Positions 44,664-56,516 of a stretch of 60,000 bases of DNA are shown piece by piece. The position numbers and the translations under genes were made by a program. The DNA lies in the NCBI GenBank assembly GCA_950295325.1, contig OX485805.1, positions 1,118,501 to 1,178,500 of the forward strand, read 5' to 3'. The notes beneath the pieces were generated by a model. That model ran no database searches, had not been told where the DNA came from, and saw nothing but the letters and a program-made list of their open reading frames with translations. The number at the start of each line of letters is the position of its first letter. The stretch's first letter is position 1. Source of the stretch: Polytrichum commune. Lineage: Eukaryota > Streptophyta > Polytrichopsida > Polytrichales > Polytrichaceae.

Positions 44664-47600
44664 CGTGGTATCAGAGCGAGGTTCCAATATTTGAGCTAGC
44701 ACTTTGAGGTAGACATGGCTATCAAAAATGCGGGTTATGATGGTGAGCCCGGGGTTTCCAAAAGGTGTGAGGCTCAAATTGGAACAAGGGTCATGTGCAA
44801 GTGAATTTTGACCATACCATTGATTCTAATGACAATGGTGGGCATGAGGGTGGATTTGGTAAGGAAAATGGAGGAGTGCTTTGAAAGGGCTCCCGCAAAC
44901 CTCGAAAAGTAATCGGGGGCTAGAATACCGAATGCATCCGAAAGCTTGGACGGTGGTAATGTTGGATTGAAATTCCAATCCAAATTGCTTAGAATGTGGT
45001 GAAGTTGGAATGGGTGCAAATGCGGCACTCAAGGCTTTTAGGCCTATGCCTGCGATTTAACCACCATAATGAATGGCACAACTAAGATTGACTAGTTGGC
45101 TAAGAAACACATCGTTTTAGATGGGGTTTCAAAAGCGGGTGGTGAATACCATGTTCAACTCCCCAAAGCTCCTTGAGGACGTATCGGGAATCTTTAAGAT
45201 TTGAACAACATTGAAGCCGATGGTCCCGAAAAGAAGTTGGGCGGGGCATCACCACAAAGTGGGTTTTAGCCGATATTGGTCCCAAATAAATGGGCGAAAG
45301 TAGTTTGGCCCATTATACCAAGGCAAAACATACTCGTGCCGCGGACGGAATGTTGGGAGGTGGGTTGATCCTACCAAGGCAATTCATGTTCGTGCCGCGG
45401 ACAAAGTGTGAAAGGTGGCTTTGTGCTACCAAGGCAAATCATGTTTGTTCCGCGGACAAACTATTAGAAATTGGTTTTGTGGCACCGTACCAAACCAATT
45501 TGTCCCGCGGACGGAATGTTTAGAGTTGGGTTTGCGGACCAAGCCAAGCCAAGTTGCCGAGGACGGAATGTTGGACGATGGCTTTGTTGCCAAGGCTAGT
45601 AGCCTTAAGCCGAGGCCAAGTCTCATGGATTGACAAAGAGTCAACATACTCCTTGATGAGCTGAAGCTCATAAGGTGTTGGGGCTTGCCGACGCGTATAA
45701 TGGGCAAGCTCATTAATGTGCGGTCTCTAAGGGTGAACCCCATGAAATAAGGTAATGACGATGTCTTTGACGTTATAATGTGGGACATTGGAATTTGTGG
45801 ACATTTTACACTATGTAAAATGGATGAGGTGCCCTCACTTTGGAGGACACCTTCTTTGAAACTCACATGAAAGATGTGAGGCGCAAGCCGGTGAGCTTGC
45901 GGTGCATTTGTGATGTGCCATGATGGCAAAGAATTGAACTACAAATTGACAAGGACTCCTATGGTAGGAGGACCCAAGTTGAATTTGGTCTTAATGGGCC
46001 AAATTAAAAATAAAAAAAAACATAATGGTCGTGGTTCAATTGGAACAACTCCAAGGAACTCATGGGGAGGCTAGGAAAGATGGGCCTCCCCAAACCATAC
46101 TTGTGGGATGTTGGTGAGATACAAGGATGTATTCACCAATGTGTTGCTCAAAATGTTACCGCCAAGGAGTGAATTACAACTTTGCTCAAGAAGAAATTGA
46201 GTTCTTGAGGCATGTGGTGACAAAGGAAGTTGGTGGACAAACATGAAGAATTTCAAGGCAATCCAAGAGGAGAATTGGCCCTTGATTCAAAAAAGGCTTA
46301 GGTCATTGGTTGGCCTAGCCAACTACTACCACCACTTCATTCTAGATTTGTTTTAAGGTTGCTAGTACCTTACTCGACTTATTGAGGAAATGGCTATCCC
46401 AAGAGTGGGATGAGCCTTGTCACCAAGCCTTTGGGAAGCTCAAGAGCAAGTTCCCTTCACAAGATGTGGTTAAGTTTCCGGGTTTTCATAAGCATTTTGA
46501 GGTGCACATGGAGACGAAGGACTTTATCATTGGCGCATAATGATGCAAGATGGATGACCATTGCTTATGAGAGCATTAGGCTCCATGGTTGTCGAACCTT
46601 GTCCGGCTCGTGCAAGAAATGGCTATCCCAAGAGTGGGATGAGCCATGCCACAAAGCCTTTGGGAAGCTTGAGAGCAAGTTCTCTTCGCCGCCCGTGCTC
46701 AAGTTTGCGGAATTTGACAAACCTTTTGAGGTGTATACGGGGGCGAGTGACTTTGCCATTGGTGGATGTTGATCCAAGATGGATGCCCATTGCATATGGG
46801 AGCATTAAGCTTAAAGGTTGTCAAACCTTGTGCGACTTGTGAAAGAAATGGCTATCTCAAGAGTGGGATGAGCCTTGCCCCAAAGTCTTTGGGGAGCTTA
46901 ATACAAAGTTGTCTTTGCCACCCGTGTTCAAGTTCGCGGAGCTTGACAAACCTTTTGAGGTCTATACGGGGGGGCGAGTGACTTTGCCATTGGCGGATGG
47001 TTAATGTAAGATGGATGGCCATTGCATATTAGAGCGTTAAGCTTGATGGTTATCCGACCTTATCTGACTTGTGGAAGAAATGGCTATCCCAAGAGTGGGA
47101 TGAGCCTTGCCACCAAGTCTTTAGGGAGCTTGAGAGCAAGTGTTCTTAGACGCCCGTGCTCAAGTTCGCGGAGCTTGACAAACCTTTTGAGGTGCATACG
47201 GGGGTGATTAACTTTGCCAATGGCGGATTGTTGATGTAAGATGGATGGCCATTGCATATGGGAGCATGAAGCTCGATGGTTGTCAAAGAAGACAACCAAC
47301 TCATGACAAAGAACTTCTTTGTCGTAGTGCATTGCTTGAAGATGTGGCGACACTATTTGGGGTCGCACAAAGCAAAGGTCTACATGGACAATGTGTCCCA
47401 AAAGAATTTTGACATTCAAGCGCAAGTAAGCGCCAAGTCATTGCGGTGGCATGATAGTTTGGCGCTTATGAAGGTGGATTTGATCCACAAACCGGACCGT
47501 GGAAATGTGGTGCCGGGTGCGCGAAGTAGACCGGATGAGTTCCAAGTAATGAGAACCATCCAAACCTTGTGGCTAATGTGTGCCGGCGAAGGAAACTTGT

Positions 47601-49909
47601 GATGCAAGATACGGGAGGGGTAAATTAACTACCCCAAAAGCACAAAAGCTTTTAGGTGAACTTCGCAAGAGTAAGGTGCTCAAAGAAGTTAAGTTGGTGG
47701 ACGGATTGTTCAAGTGCAAGCAAAGTTGGGTGTATGTGCCACAAGGCAAGTTGAGGCTATCGGTTTTGAAAGAAGAATTTGATAGTCCTATTGCCGGCCT
47801 TAGAGGAGAAAGAAAAAACCGCCATAGAATGGTGTCATGGAGGTACCATTGGCGGTGCATAAAGGAAGATATAGCCCACTTTGTGAAGGCTTGAATCAAA
47901 GTGCCAAGTGAACCGAGCCTCTTACCAAAAGCAAGGCGGTTTCTTGCAACCTTTGCCTATCCCGTCGGCGCCATGGCATAGTATGTGCATGGACTTGATC
48001 ACAAGTTTGCCGGAGTCACATGGGTATGATGCCATCTTGTTGATGGTAGAGCGGTTTGCCAAGTGGGCACACATGGTGCCGATTGTGGAAACCGCCACCG
48101 CGTTGGAGACCGCATAGCCTTTTCTCAAAGGATGGTTGAGGCACCACGGGTTGCCAAGAGTGATTGTGTGGGATCAAGATCCAAAGTTCACAAGTGCATT
48201 TTCAATGCATTTCTCTAAGGAGGTTGTATTGAAACTAAGGTTTAGCACGGCCGTGTATTCCCAAATGGATGGGAAAACAAAGCGTGTGAATGGAGACTTG
48301 AAGCAATACTTGAGGAACTTGGTGGGGGCGGACCAAGGAGATTGGGCGGACTATGTGGGTCGAGCGGAGTGTAATTGCAATGTAGCCACGCACTTGGCGA
48401 CACAAGGGGTGGTCTTTCGTGGTGGCTTATGGAGTGGATGCGCTCCAACCTATTAACCTAGCTCTCGAGGGGGCACATTCAACACTAGAGTTCAACCAAG
48501 ATGGTGAGGACTTGGCCAAGGAGCAAAAGAACAAGTCTTGGAGATGACCAAGTTGTTGGTGGAGAAAGCCCGAATGTGCTACGAAGTGCAAGTCAGTGCC
48601 GGAAGACGCGAAGTGGAGAATGAGGTGGGCCAAAAGATGTTGTTGAATGTGAACAACTTCACTTAACCGGAAGGCCTCACTCCAAAGGTCATGTCCAAAA
48701 TTGGAGCTTCATTTCCCATTGTGGAACAAGTGTTCAAGGACATGTATAAGTTGGAATTACCGCCCGAGATCAAAGTGCATCCAACATTTCATGTCTCATT
48801 CCTAAAGCCATTTAAGGACGACACCTTGTGGCCAAATTACAAGCAAGTGATTAGGCCACCTCCCGACCTTGTGGATGTCATTTGGAACATGAGGTAGGAG
48901 GGCATCCTCAAGTGTAGGAAGCCCAAGTGAAAAAGAAAAAAAATGAACAAAGGAGTACTTGGTGAAATGGTGAGGATACCATGAGAAAGAAGCCGTTTGG
49001 TAGCGGCAAGAGACATGATGAACGGCAAGGAATTGGTAAAGCACTTTGAAGAAATTAAGGCTAGACATTCCAATAAAAAGAAGCGTAGGCATTGATGAGG
49101 ACATCAATCTCCTTTAGTGGGGGAGAGACGCTAGTAGCACACTTAGCTTCGAGGCTAATTGCTCCACAACATTAACTTGTTCTTTGGCTTGAGGGAATAA
49201 AGTCCAAACTTTAGTGGTGCAAAGAGAAAAGTATGAGATGAGGTCCTAGTCTTGTACTTGTACTTGGTTAATGGAAGAGGGGGAATAGATATGCCAAACT
49301 AGGTTGGGTAAGCCGAGTAATTGGGGGCCATGGCTTGGAGGGGCCTTGGATAAAACCAAGAAACTTCTTAGTTGTGGGCTTGTCCGGGCGGGGACAAGGT
49401 GATGGCGCGTGCTCATAAAAGTGCTACCCGCGAGCGAACGAAAGTTGGCGCATGGGAGTCATGAACCCATGTCTCGAAAGAGCAAAGTGGGAACCGAGTC
49501 GGGCGGGACTTGGCATCACCCCCGTGCGATCGAGGCGTGGCTTAACAATGGAAAGCCATCTCGGAGTTGCAACCGAGACAACTTAGTGGAAGCGTTGAGG
49601 TCTCGCCTAGATGTGTCACGTTAGGCTAGTGGAGCCTAACGGGGGAGGCCCCAAAGGAGGGGCAACCCAAGTGAGTCCCAAAGTAGGTGGGTCTAGTATA
49701 GGTTAGGTCCTTGGATGAGAGATCCAAGGTCGCTAACGGACCACCTAGGAACGACACCTTTGGGACTATGCCAAATTTGAAGATGCATTGTGGGGGTCGC
49801 GCCCTATGGTAAACACAATGCCGCACCATAGAGGATGGCAACTTGAGAATTGGTGTGCCGACTACGAGTATAGTCGATGAGGGCATCGACTCCGTTTGGT
49901 GGGGGTGAG
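44664..49909 (+). pseudogene. Decayed Ty3/gypsy internal region, copy 3
   Basis: Gag start at 44715 with an early stop; linker repeats 45310-45600; damaged protease region; four RNase H-entry units from 46392; integrase zinc region 47580-47894, integrase core 47908-48456 and chromodomain tail to about 49090. It is close in sequence to copy 2 over the integrase and 3' non-coding part, sharing many of the same lesions, so the two come from one already defective ancestor. Confidence 0.88.
46392..47275 (+). repeat. ~230-bp tandem units in RNase H region, copy 3 (4 units)
   Basis: Unit starts at 46392, 46621, 46850 and 47082, spacing 229, 229 and 232 bp, homologous to the amplifications in copies 1 and 2. 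Confidence 0.85.
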
Positions 49910-50885
49910 TGTCGCGCACCTCTCCATGAGGAGTGCCCGAAACACCATGGGCACAAGGGGGACCCCGGAGTGACACCCGGGACTTGTGGCGCCGTTGGTG
50001 AGAGGGCCCAAGTGATCCTAGTGTGGGTGAGGGCCCCGGGCGTTGGGAACGCCTCCCACCCACGGAGACTAGGAGGCACAAGGGGAAGGCGATGAGTTAT
50101 GCGTAGCTCATGGCGTGGTGATTCTAGAAAGCTCAAGAACACCTCAATCGGAGGTGTGAGCTAGGAGTTATGGCCATTTGAGTGGGGCGCTGTCCCGGGA
50201 CAGCGCCCTGGTACAGCAGTGCCTGGGAGTGATTCCCGGGACTGCAAAGGTTCAAACAGGCATAACTTCCTCACCACTTGCCCGAATGGGGCAAGTGAGG
50301 AGTGCATCGGCATCTACGTGAAGCGTAGATGAAGATGGAGTGGTCAAGTGTTATGATCAGACATCATACAAGGAAGTTATGATGGTCTGAAGTTGCTGGG
50401 GGCTTCTAGGCCCAGCGGCTAAGGGAAAGTGTCCACTTGGCCCCAACTCTTGGTAGAGAGACAAGAGGTTGGTTGACGGTGGGGTAGGGGCCCCGCGTAG
50501 AGTCCTAGAGGCTTATATGGGTGAGGTGGTGTGGCCTCACCCACCCGAGGCCGAACGGCACGGCCTCCATTGGCATTGGCCTAATGTGAGGCCATAGTTG
50601 CCTAGTATGGTTCGGGTTGTTGTAGTGTTGCTCCGGCAACGCGATGATCAACATGAGATTGGACTTCCATGGATGGAAGTCCACATCTAAGGATTGGTTA
50701 CCGATTGAAGGGGTGAGTCCCGAAAGCAAAGTAGGAGGGTTGGTTCCCCTCCTATGAACTATAAGGTCCGGGGTGAGAGGGGCTAACCATTAGCATGGCG
50801 GTATGCGAAGGGTTAGCACTCGTAACCTTTGCTAGGAAATGAAAATTGCCAAGATGGTCAAGGGGGACTAGCAAGGGTTGCGACA
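49910..50885 (+). mobile_element. LTR 3 of tandem array (right end)
   Basis: 976 bp, preceded by the polypurine tract of copy 3. The following sequence (GATAATATG) is unrelated and AT-rich and belongs to the left flank of the family 3 element. Confidence 0.92.
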
Positions 50886-51085
50886 GATAATATGAATGTT
50901 TTAAGATTTCCCCTTCAATTTGGCCTAAGGTTTGGATTGCTCATCCTAAACAATCCCAAATATGAGTTATTAATGGGGTTCTTGTTCTAAATACCCGACA
51001 CAAAGTGTTCGCATCTTACAACTTTCTCCAATATGTGTTCCATTTATCCTTGTTCTTATTTATGTGAATGTCTCAAAATGCCCAA
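50886..51085. other. AT-rich flank left of the family 3 element
   Basis: No gene. Contains the segment with patchy similarity to 530-640. Confidence 0.5.
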
Positions 51086-51115
51086 AAAGTCTCAATTTAA
51101 CGAATATAGTGTTAT

Positions 51116-51503
51116 GTGCAATTATAAATATAATGGTTGTTCATTTACGAACGTGCGTTCGTAAGTACGCCATCTATGATTTTCTAGTGTATACATTCAG
51201 ATGGGGATTGCTGTGGTTTTACGAACGCGCGTTCGTAAGTATGAGGTCCCATTACTAGCACAGTTGGATCGGACGCAATGTTGTGGGTTTACGAATGTGC
51301 GTTCGTAACTACCAAAGTATACCAGAGTCGACAGTGTGACACATGTATATCAATCATTTGCAATGCGAATGGTGGTTCATTTACGAACGTGCGTTCGTAA
51401 ATATGGCATCTACGCTTTTATGTATGTGCAATTATAAATATAATGGTTGTTCATTTACGAACGTGCGTTCGTAAGTACGCCATCTATGATTTCTTGGTGT
51501 ACA
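51116..51503. repeat. 75-bp duplicated block with palindrome
   Basis: 51116-51193 and 51426-51503 are nearly identical, each containing one family 3 palindrome. Local duplication therefore multiplies sites, as in family 1. Confidence 0.85.
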
Positions 51504-51892
51504 CCCGCAGATAGTGATTGTTGTGGTTTTACGAACGTGCGTTCGTAAACATGCTATCTATTTTGTCCCGATATACTCTTGGAAATTCGGGATAGTTGTG
51601 GTTTACAAATTTTGGTCGTTAATACAACATGCGAGTTCTGTACTGGTTTCCAGAAAAAACTCCTCGTTTATAAACCTTTATACCCAAACTCATTCATCCT
51701 ATGCTATACGAACGTACGTTCGTGTAAAAAACTTGTACGTTCTGCTCATACAGGTCGATGGTCTGTAATTCACGAACGCACTTTCGTAAATTCCATCAGC
51801 GATCAATATGATAGCACTTTGAAAGTCTTTCTAAGTTATTGACTTCCACACATAGGCACATTCACTATTGCAGTCGTATACGAACGGACGTT
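51145..51892. repeat. Family 3 palindrome array
   Basis: Sites have arms TTACGAACG and CGTTCGTAA around a dinucleotide, often with an extra T/A pair. Good copies at 51145 (centre TG), 51219 (CG), 51289 (one mismatch), 51381 (TG), 51455 (TG) and 51529 (TG); a shorter perfect dyad, ACGAACGTACGTTCGT, at 51708-51723; degraded copies near 51771 and 51879. All lie upstream of the probable ATG of gene 3. Confidence 0.93.
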
Positions 51893-52003
51893 GGTATTTA
51901 GAACTTGACTGATTTGACATGCTGCGTTGAATGTCGTCCATGTTGGCTGTCATTCTTTCGTTTACGTTTGGGTCTCCTGATGCCTCTGGTTTTTGTAGGT
52001 GGG

Positions 52004-55000
52004 ATGGCGATGCATGTGGGTGGTAGTTCTCTGGAGTTGTCAACAGACATGTTGTCCTCCGTTCGTGAATGTGAAATTTCATCCTCATCCGCGTGTAGTT
52101 TTGACGACACAAACGTGGAGGGTGTGTCATTGTGTACATCCTCTCATGATTCTTTTCAAGTGCACGACAGTTCTCTACATTCCGGTGTGGACGACGATGA
52201 CATACCTTTGTGTGCAGGATATGGTAGGGAGAAATGGGTGGGCCTTGATGTGGTTCTACTTAATGATCTAGGTGTCCCGGTGGCAAATGGCATATGTAGA
52301 AACTCCGATCCCCGTGAATGTGTTGATGCCAATCCACTTGGTCTCCATGATGTTGGGGTGTGCATCTTGAATTCTTTGCTTCCGCTTGAGGTCCCTGTGA
52401 CTTGGAGGTTTTCATTGCGCCGATGGCCCCTTCGTCGGGTTCTCCATGAAGAAGTAAGCTTGTGGGATCATGGGCGACGGCATGAGCAAATTCAATCAAC
52501 CTTGGTTTCCAACACTCGTCCTCGCAAAGGCCTCCGTAGATATGATTCTAGCCGCGCACCTCCTGATGATAAAGAGCGTCGACGGGATCGCATAATAGGA
52601 GACGATTCTATCCGTCTCGTGTCCGCCAAGGACTATTGTGCAAAAAGATGTTGCCAATTTTTCCCCCGCGAAAAAATTAAGTCTTTGCGTCAGGAGATGT
52701 GGCTCGCGGATTTTCGTATGAGGTCAGCAAAGAAACTCGATGTCGCGCACCTCTCCATGAGGAGTGCCCGAAACACCATGGGCACAAGGGGGACCCCGGA
52801 GTGACACCCGGGACTTGTGGCGCCGTTGGTGAGAGGGCCCAAGTGATCCTAGTGTGGGTGAGGGCCCCGGGCGTTGGGAACGCCTCCCACCCACAAAGAC
52901 TAGGAGGCATGAGGGTGAGGCCATGAGCTATGCGTAGCTCATGGCGTGGTGATTCTAGAATGCTCAAGATCACCTCAATCGGAGGTGTGAGCTAGGAGTT
53001 ATGGCCATTTGAGTGGGGTGCTGTCCCGGGACAGCGCCCTGGTACAGCAGTGCCTGGGAGTGATTCCCGGGACTGCCAAGGTTCAAACAGGCATAACTTC
53101 CTCAAGCCTTGCCCGAATGGGGCAAGCAAGGAGTCCATCGGCATCTACGTGAAGCGTAGATGAGGATGGAGTGGTTGGTTGTTATGATCAGACATCATAC
53201 AAGGAAGTTATGATGGTCTGAAGCTGCTGGGGGGGGGGGTTCTAGGCCCAGCAGCTAAGGGAAAATGTCCACTTGGCCCCAACTCTTGGTAGAGAGACAA
53301 GAGGTTGGTTGGCGGTGGGGTAGGGGCTCCGTGTAGAGTCCTAGAGGCTTATATGGGTGAGGTGGTGTGGCCTCACCCACCCGAGGCCGAACGGCACGGC
53401 CTCCATGGGCATTGGCCCATTGTGAGGACATAGTTGCCTAGTATGGTTCGGGTTGTTGTAGTGTTGCTCCGGCAACGCGATGATCAACATAGGATTGGAC
53501 TTCCATGGATGGAAGTCCACATTGGGGAAATGGGTTACCGATTAAGGGGTGAGTCCCGAAAGCAAAGTAGGAGGGTTGGTTCCCTCCTATGAACTATTGG
53601 TCCGGGGTAAGAGGAGCTATCCATTAGCATGGCGGAATGCGAAGGGTTAGCAACTCGTAACCTTTGCTAGAATTGAAAATTGGCAAGATTATTAAGGGAC
53701 CTAGCAAGGGTTGCGACACTCGAGGTCCATAGAAATTTGCACCTTGATGCGCATGGCCATAAAGTGGTAACCCTCGAAAATGTGGAAGTGTGTTGTACCG
53801 CATGGTATACCATTCATGCCGTCTCCAAGGCTGACTTTTATAGGTTTAGAAAGTATTCATCATTGGGTCGTCGCTCTCGATTTCATGGCAATGCGGGCAC
53901 AAAGAAACCTAGGGAGGCTACACTCCAAGCCTCCGCCACACTCTCCACGATCATAGTGCCATTGGCCGATGCAATGCCCCACAAGACGAGGACATTGTCG
54001 ACAGGGGAGAAAGTTGTTCAAATGGTGTTGCCCACGGGCACAAAATGGAAGAACATATTAACGGATATCAACGAAGTGGGTCGCATAGTGGGTTGTGGGC
54101 CCATTTTTTTGTCCAAGTTGAGTGTCATTAAAAACCAACAATTTGCATAATACATTTTGAAACGACCTGGTGACAAGTTCGCGAGGTGCACGACGTGTGA
54201 AAAATACAAAGGTCTTCGAGATGCCACCCCATAGGTACTGAGTCTCATACCAAGCATCAAGCAAAATATATTGAACATGTCAACAACTAAGAGGCTCACC
54301 GTCAAGATTACTACAAGAACCGTGCTCTGTCCATAATGAGGCCTACAGAGGTTCTAACAATTATCCATGATAAAATGGACCACTCGAAGACCGCATGCCC
54401 TTGTTATGCTCGCAAAATAAAGGCCACGGATGGTCTTTTCAAGTTACCCGTATCTGTAACATGTTTGTATGGCATCACAAACCTATTTTCACCCTAAATC
54501 CTATTTTATTGGGTGGTTTTTCCAAATATTCTACTTCAGTGGTCTCTTCATTTTTTTGGAGATTAACCCATCGTTTGTTTTTTATAGGTATGATTGCCCA
54601 CGGCCATGGGGACGTAAAATATGCCCATTATGGTTTGGATTTTTACCCTGGCGATGCTAACCACACAGTGGGTTCATTTGCAAAACTCTTGCGCGATCTA
54701 GAGAAACCGCCGATACAGTCTTCACGTGCATTGTTTGATGGATGTGGAACGACACCCCTTTATGAGGCAGTGCTTGCGGGTAAGGAGGTTTGTATGTCGT
54801 CATTGCCGGAAGCATCCGGAGAGCTTATTTGTGCAAAACCTTTGCCTCCAACTCTCCACGTTCAACTTGATAATTGCGCAAAGGACAACAAATGTCGATA
54901 CGTATTTTGTTTTTGGTCTTTGCTTGTGGCAAAAGGTATCTTCAAGGAGGTGTTTGTGTCTTTCTTAATGGTGGGACACACACATGACGACATTGATGCG

Positions 55001-56107
55001 TCCTTCGGACGGTGGAGCATGAAGTTGCATGAGGAAGATTTTCCAACCATACCACTTCTTATGAAATCGTATATGGATTTGGACCATATGCCGGTGATTC
55101 CGCACATGATCGAGGAAGTACCAGATTTTAAGGCCTTCATCAAGCCATACATGTTGAAAGGAGGGGACCGTTTGGTGGGACACACCAAAGCACAACAATT
55201 CCATTTCTATATGAGGGATGATGGTCTCCCGGCCATGCAATTCAAGCTTTTGTGCACATCTCCTAATTGGGGCCCGGATGATGGAATACTAGTATGGCGT
55301 CAAAACAATGATGGGAAATGTTTGCTCCCGGATGGGGATCCAAAGCCTTGTAAACCCGACCCCATGAGGAATGGACCGGAGATCATCAAAGGCATATCCG
55401 GATTCATTGAATATTGGAAGGAGTTGTGTGAGGAGGACATCACTAGACGTGTTAGAGATACTCATGAACCATTGATTTCATATTGGGATCGCATTCGCTC
55501 GGCACTAGTGACAGTTGATGGCGACACCTGTATGACTTTGACACAAGGGTTTTGGCCACAAAGTCGTTTGACGGTTGTCGAGTCCGACACCATGTTTTTC
55601 AGCAATGGAGACGTTCGTGAAGAGTTCGCAATGGATGAACATTACGTTGGCCTTGCCCGCAATCGACCGGCACCGTCGTTTCGTGTTGGGGTTGATTGCC
55701 ACGAAGGTTATATGGTGCTTGTACGAGCTGGGGATGAGGAGCATCCCAAACCAATTTGGTTGGTGAAAGCATTGTCTTCACCCAATTTTGTTCGAACTAG
55801 CCCCAACTTTCGTCAAATTGAGGTGGAATATTGCCGTCCAAGCACTAAAGACCAGAACGTGTTTCGCACTTATTTAGGTTGGGACACCAAAAAGAATTTC
55901 AAGTGGACAGTGGACTCAGCGTACAAACCGGTTTGGATAAACACGGATACTATACTTTGTGCTTGGAAGCCGCGCAAAGGTTCCAAAACAGAATCAATGA
56001 CCATCCCCCAAAAACATATAGATTTTGCCAAGGACAATTTGGCACGTATTGCAGCTGCGGAAAATGACTCGGACAATGGATATGAAGCGGAAGATGGAGA
56101 TGGGTAA
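52004..56107 (+). pseudogene. Gene 3: DUF7869-type transposase-like gene, broken
   Basis: The likely ATG (52004) follows a splice acceptor (TTTTTGTAG) by 5 nt. Frame 52004-52740 ends with KDYCAKRCCQFF and is split by a solo LTR. It resumes in the same frame at 53719 with HKVVTLENVEVCCTAW, typical of the N-terminal Cys-rich part of this family. Further lesions: TAA at 54148, a one-base shift near 54231 and TAA at 54288. A segment with LTIIHDKMDHSKTA follows, then a probable intron (about 54463-54587) and a long intact exon to 56107. That exon holds MIAHGHG, LQLDNCAKDNK-like (VQLDN at about 54871) and VGHTHDDID, motifs I associate with DUF7869 proteins, which look like RNase H-fold transposases. 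The C-terminal half is less recognisable. No ParB-like motif was seen. Confidence 0.75.
52741..53718 (+). mobile_element. Solo LTR inserted in gene 3
   Basis: 978 bp, TGTCGC to GCGACA, flanked by the 5-bp target duplication CTCGA (52736-52740 and 53719-53723). Taking out the LTR and one CTCGA restores an uninterrupted frame across the site, so the insertion came after the gene was established. Confidence 0.95.
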
Positions 56108-56466
56108 ACATAACATACTAGGTGGGAGTTAATGGCGAGAGGCATGTGAGCTTAGCAAGCTTGGTTTTTAATAGACTTAGTAGACTTGTCACATTCCATT
56201 GTGGCATATGTTTGGGATGTGTCAACCAATTTTATAAGACCCTTACTTTTGGGATGGGCACCCTAAACTCTAAAATGACAAAAACAATTTGTTTTTAAAA
56301 GTCCATTGTTATTTTTTACATGGACTACACGTTTTCATTGTAATTGAGACTTTCTATTTTTAGTAATGATAATATTCTGCGCATGCAAATTTATAAATCA
56401 TCATGTTCTTGATGTTCCCAATATTCTATATGCCCACAATATTGGCATCCCAAACTATGGGCATAT
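56108..56466. other. 3' region of the gene 3 element
   Basis: AT-rich, no reading frame; includes probable 3' UTR and the subterminal part of the element. Confidence 0.4.
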
Positions 56467-56483
56467 TTAATTTTGAGACTTTC

Positions 56484-56515
56484 AAAAGTCTCCGATTAAC
56501 GAATATAGTGTTATA
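56484..56515. repeat. Second copy of the element left-end sequence
   Basis: 32 bp here (AAAAGTCTCC then GATTAACGAATATAGTGTTA) match the left end at 51085-51116 at about 28 positions and in the same orientation. It looks like the start of another element copy directly after the right end of the gene 3 element, cut off by the LINE at about 56517. Confidence 0.6.
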
Positions 56516-56516
56516 T

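Larger units (their letters stand above)
51086..56482 (+). mobile_element. Putative DNA element carrying gene 3 and family 3 palindromes
   Basis: The candidate left end AAAGTCTCAATTTAA (51086-51100) is matched by the reverse complement of 56467-56482 (AAAGTCTCAAAATTAA). The ends enclose the palindrome array and the whole DUF7869-type gene, about 5.4 kb. The terminal repeats are short and the flanking duplication is unclear, so the boundaries are tentative. Confidence 0.45.
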
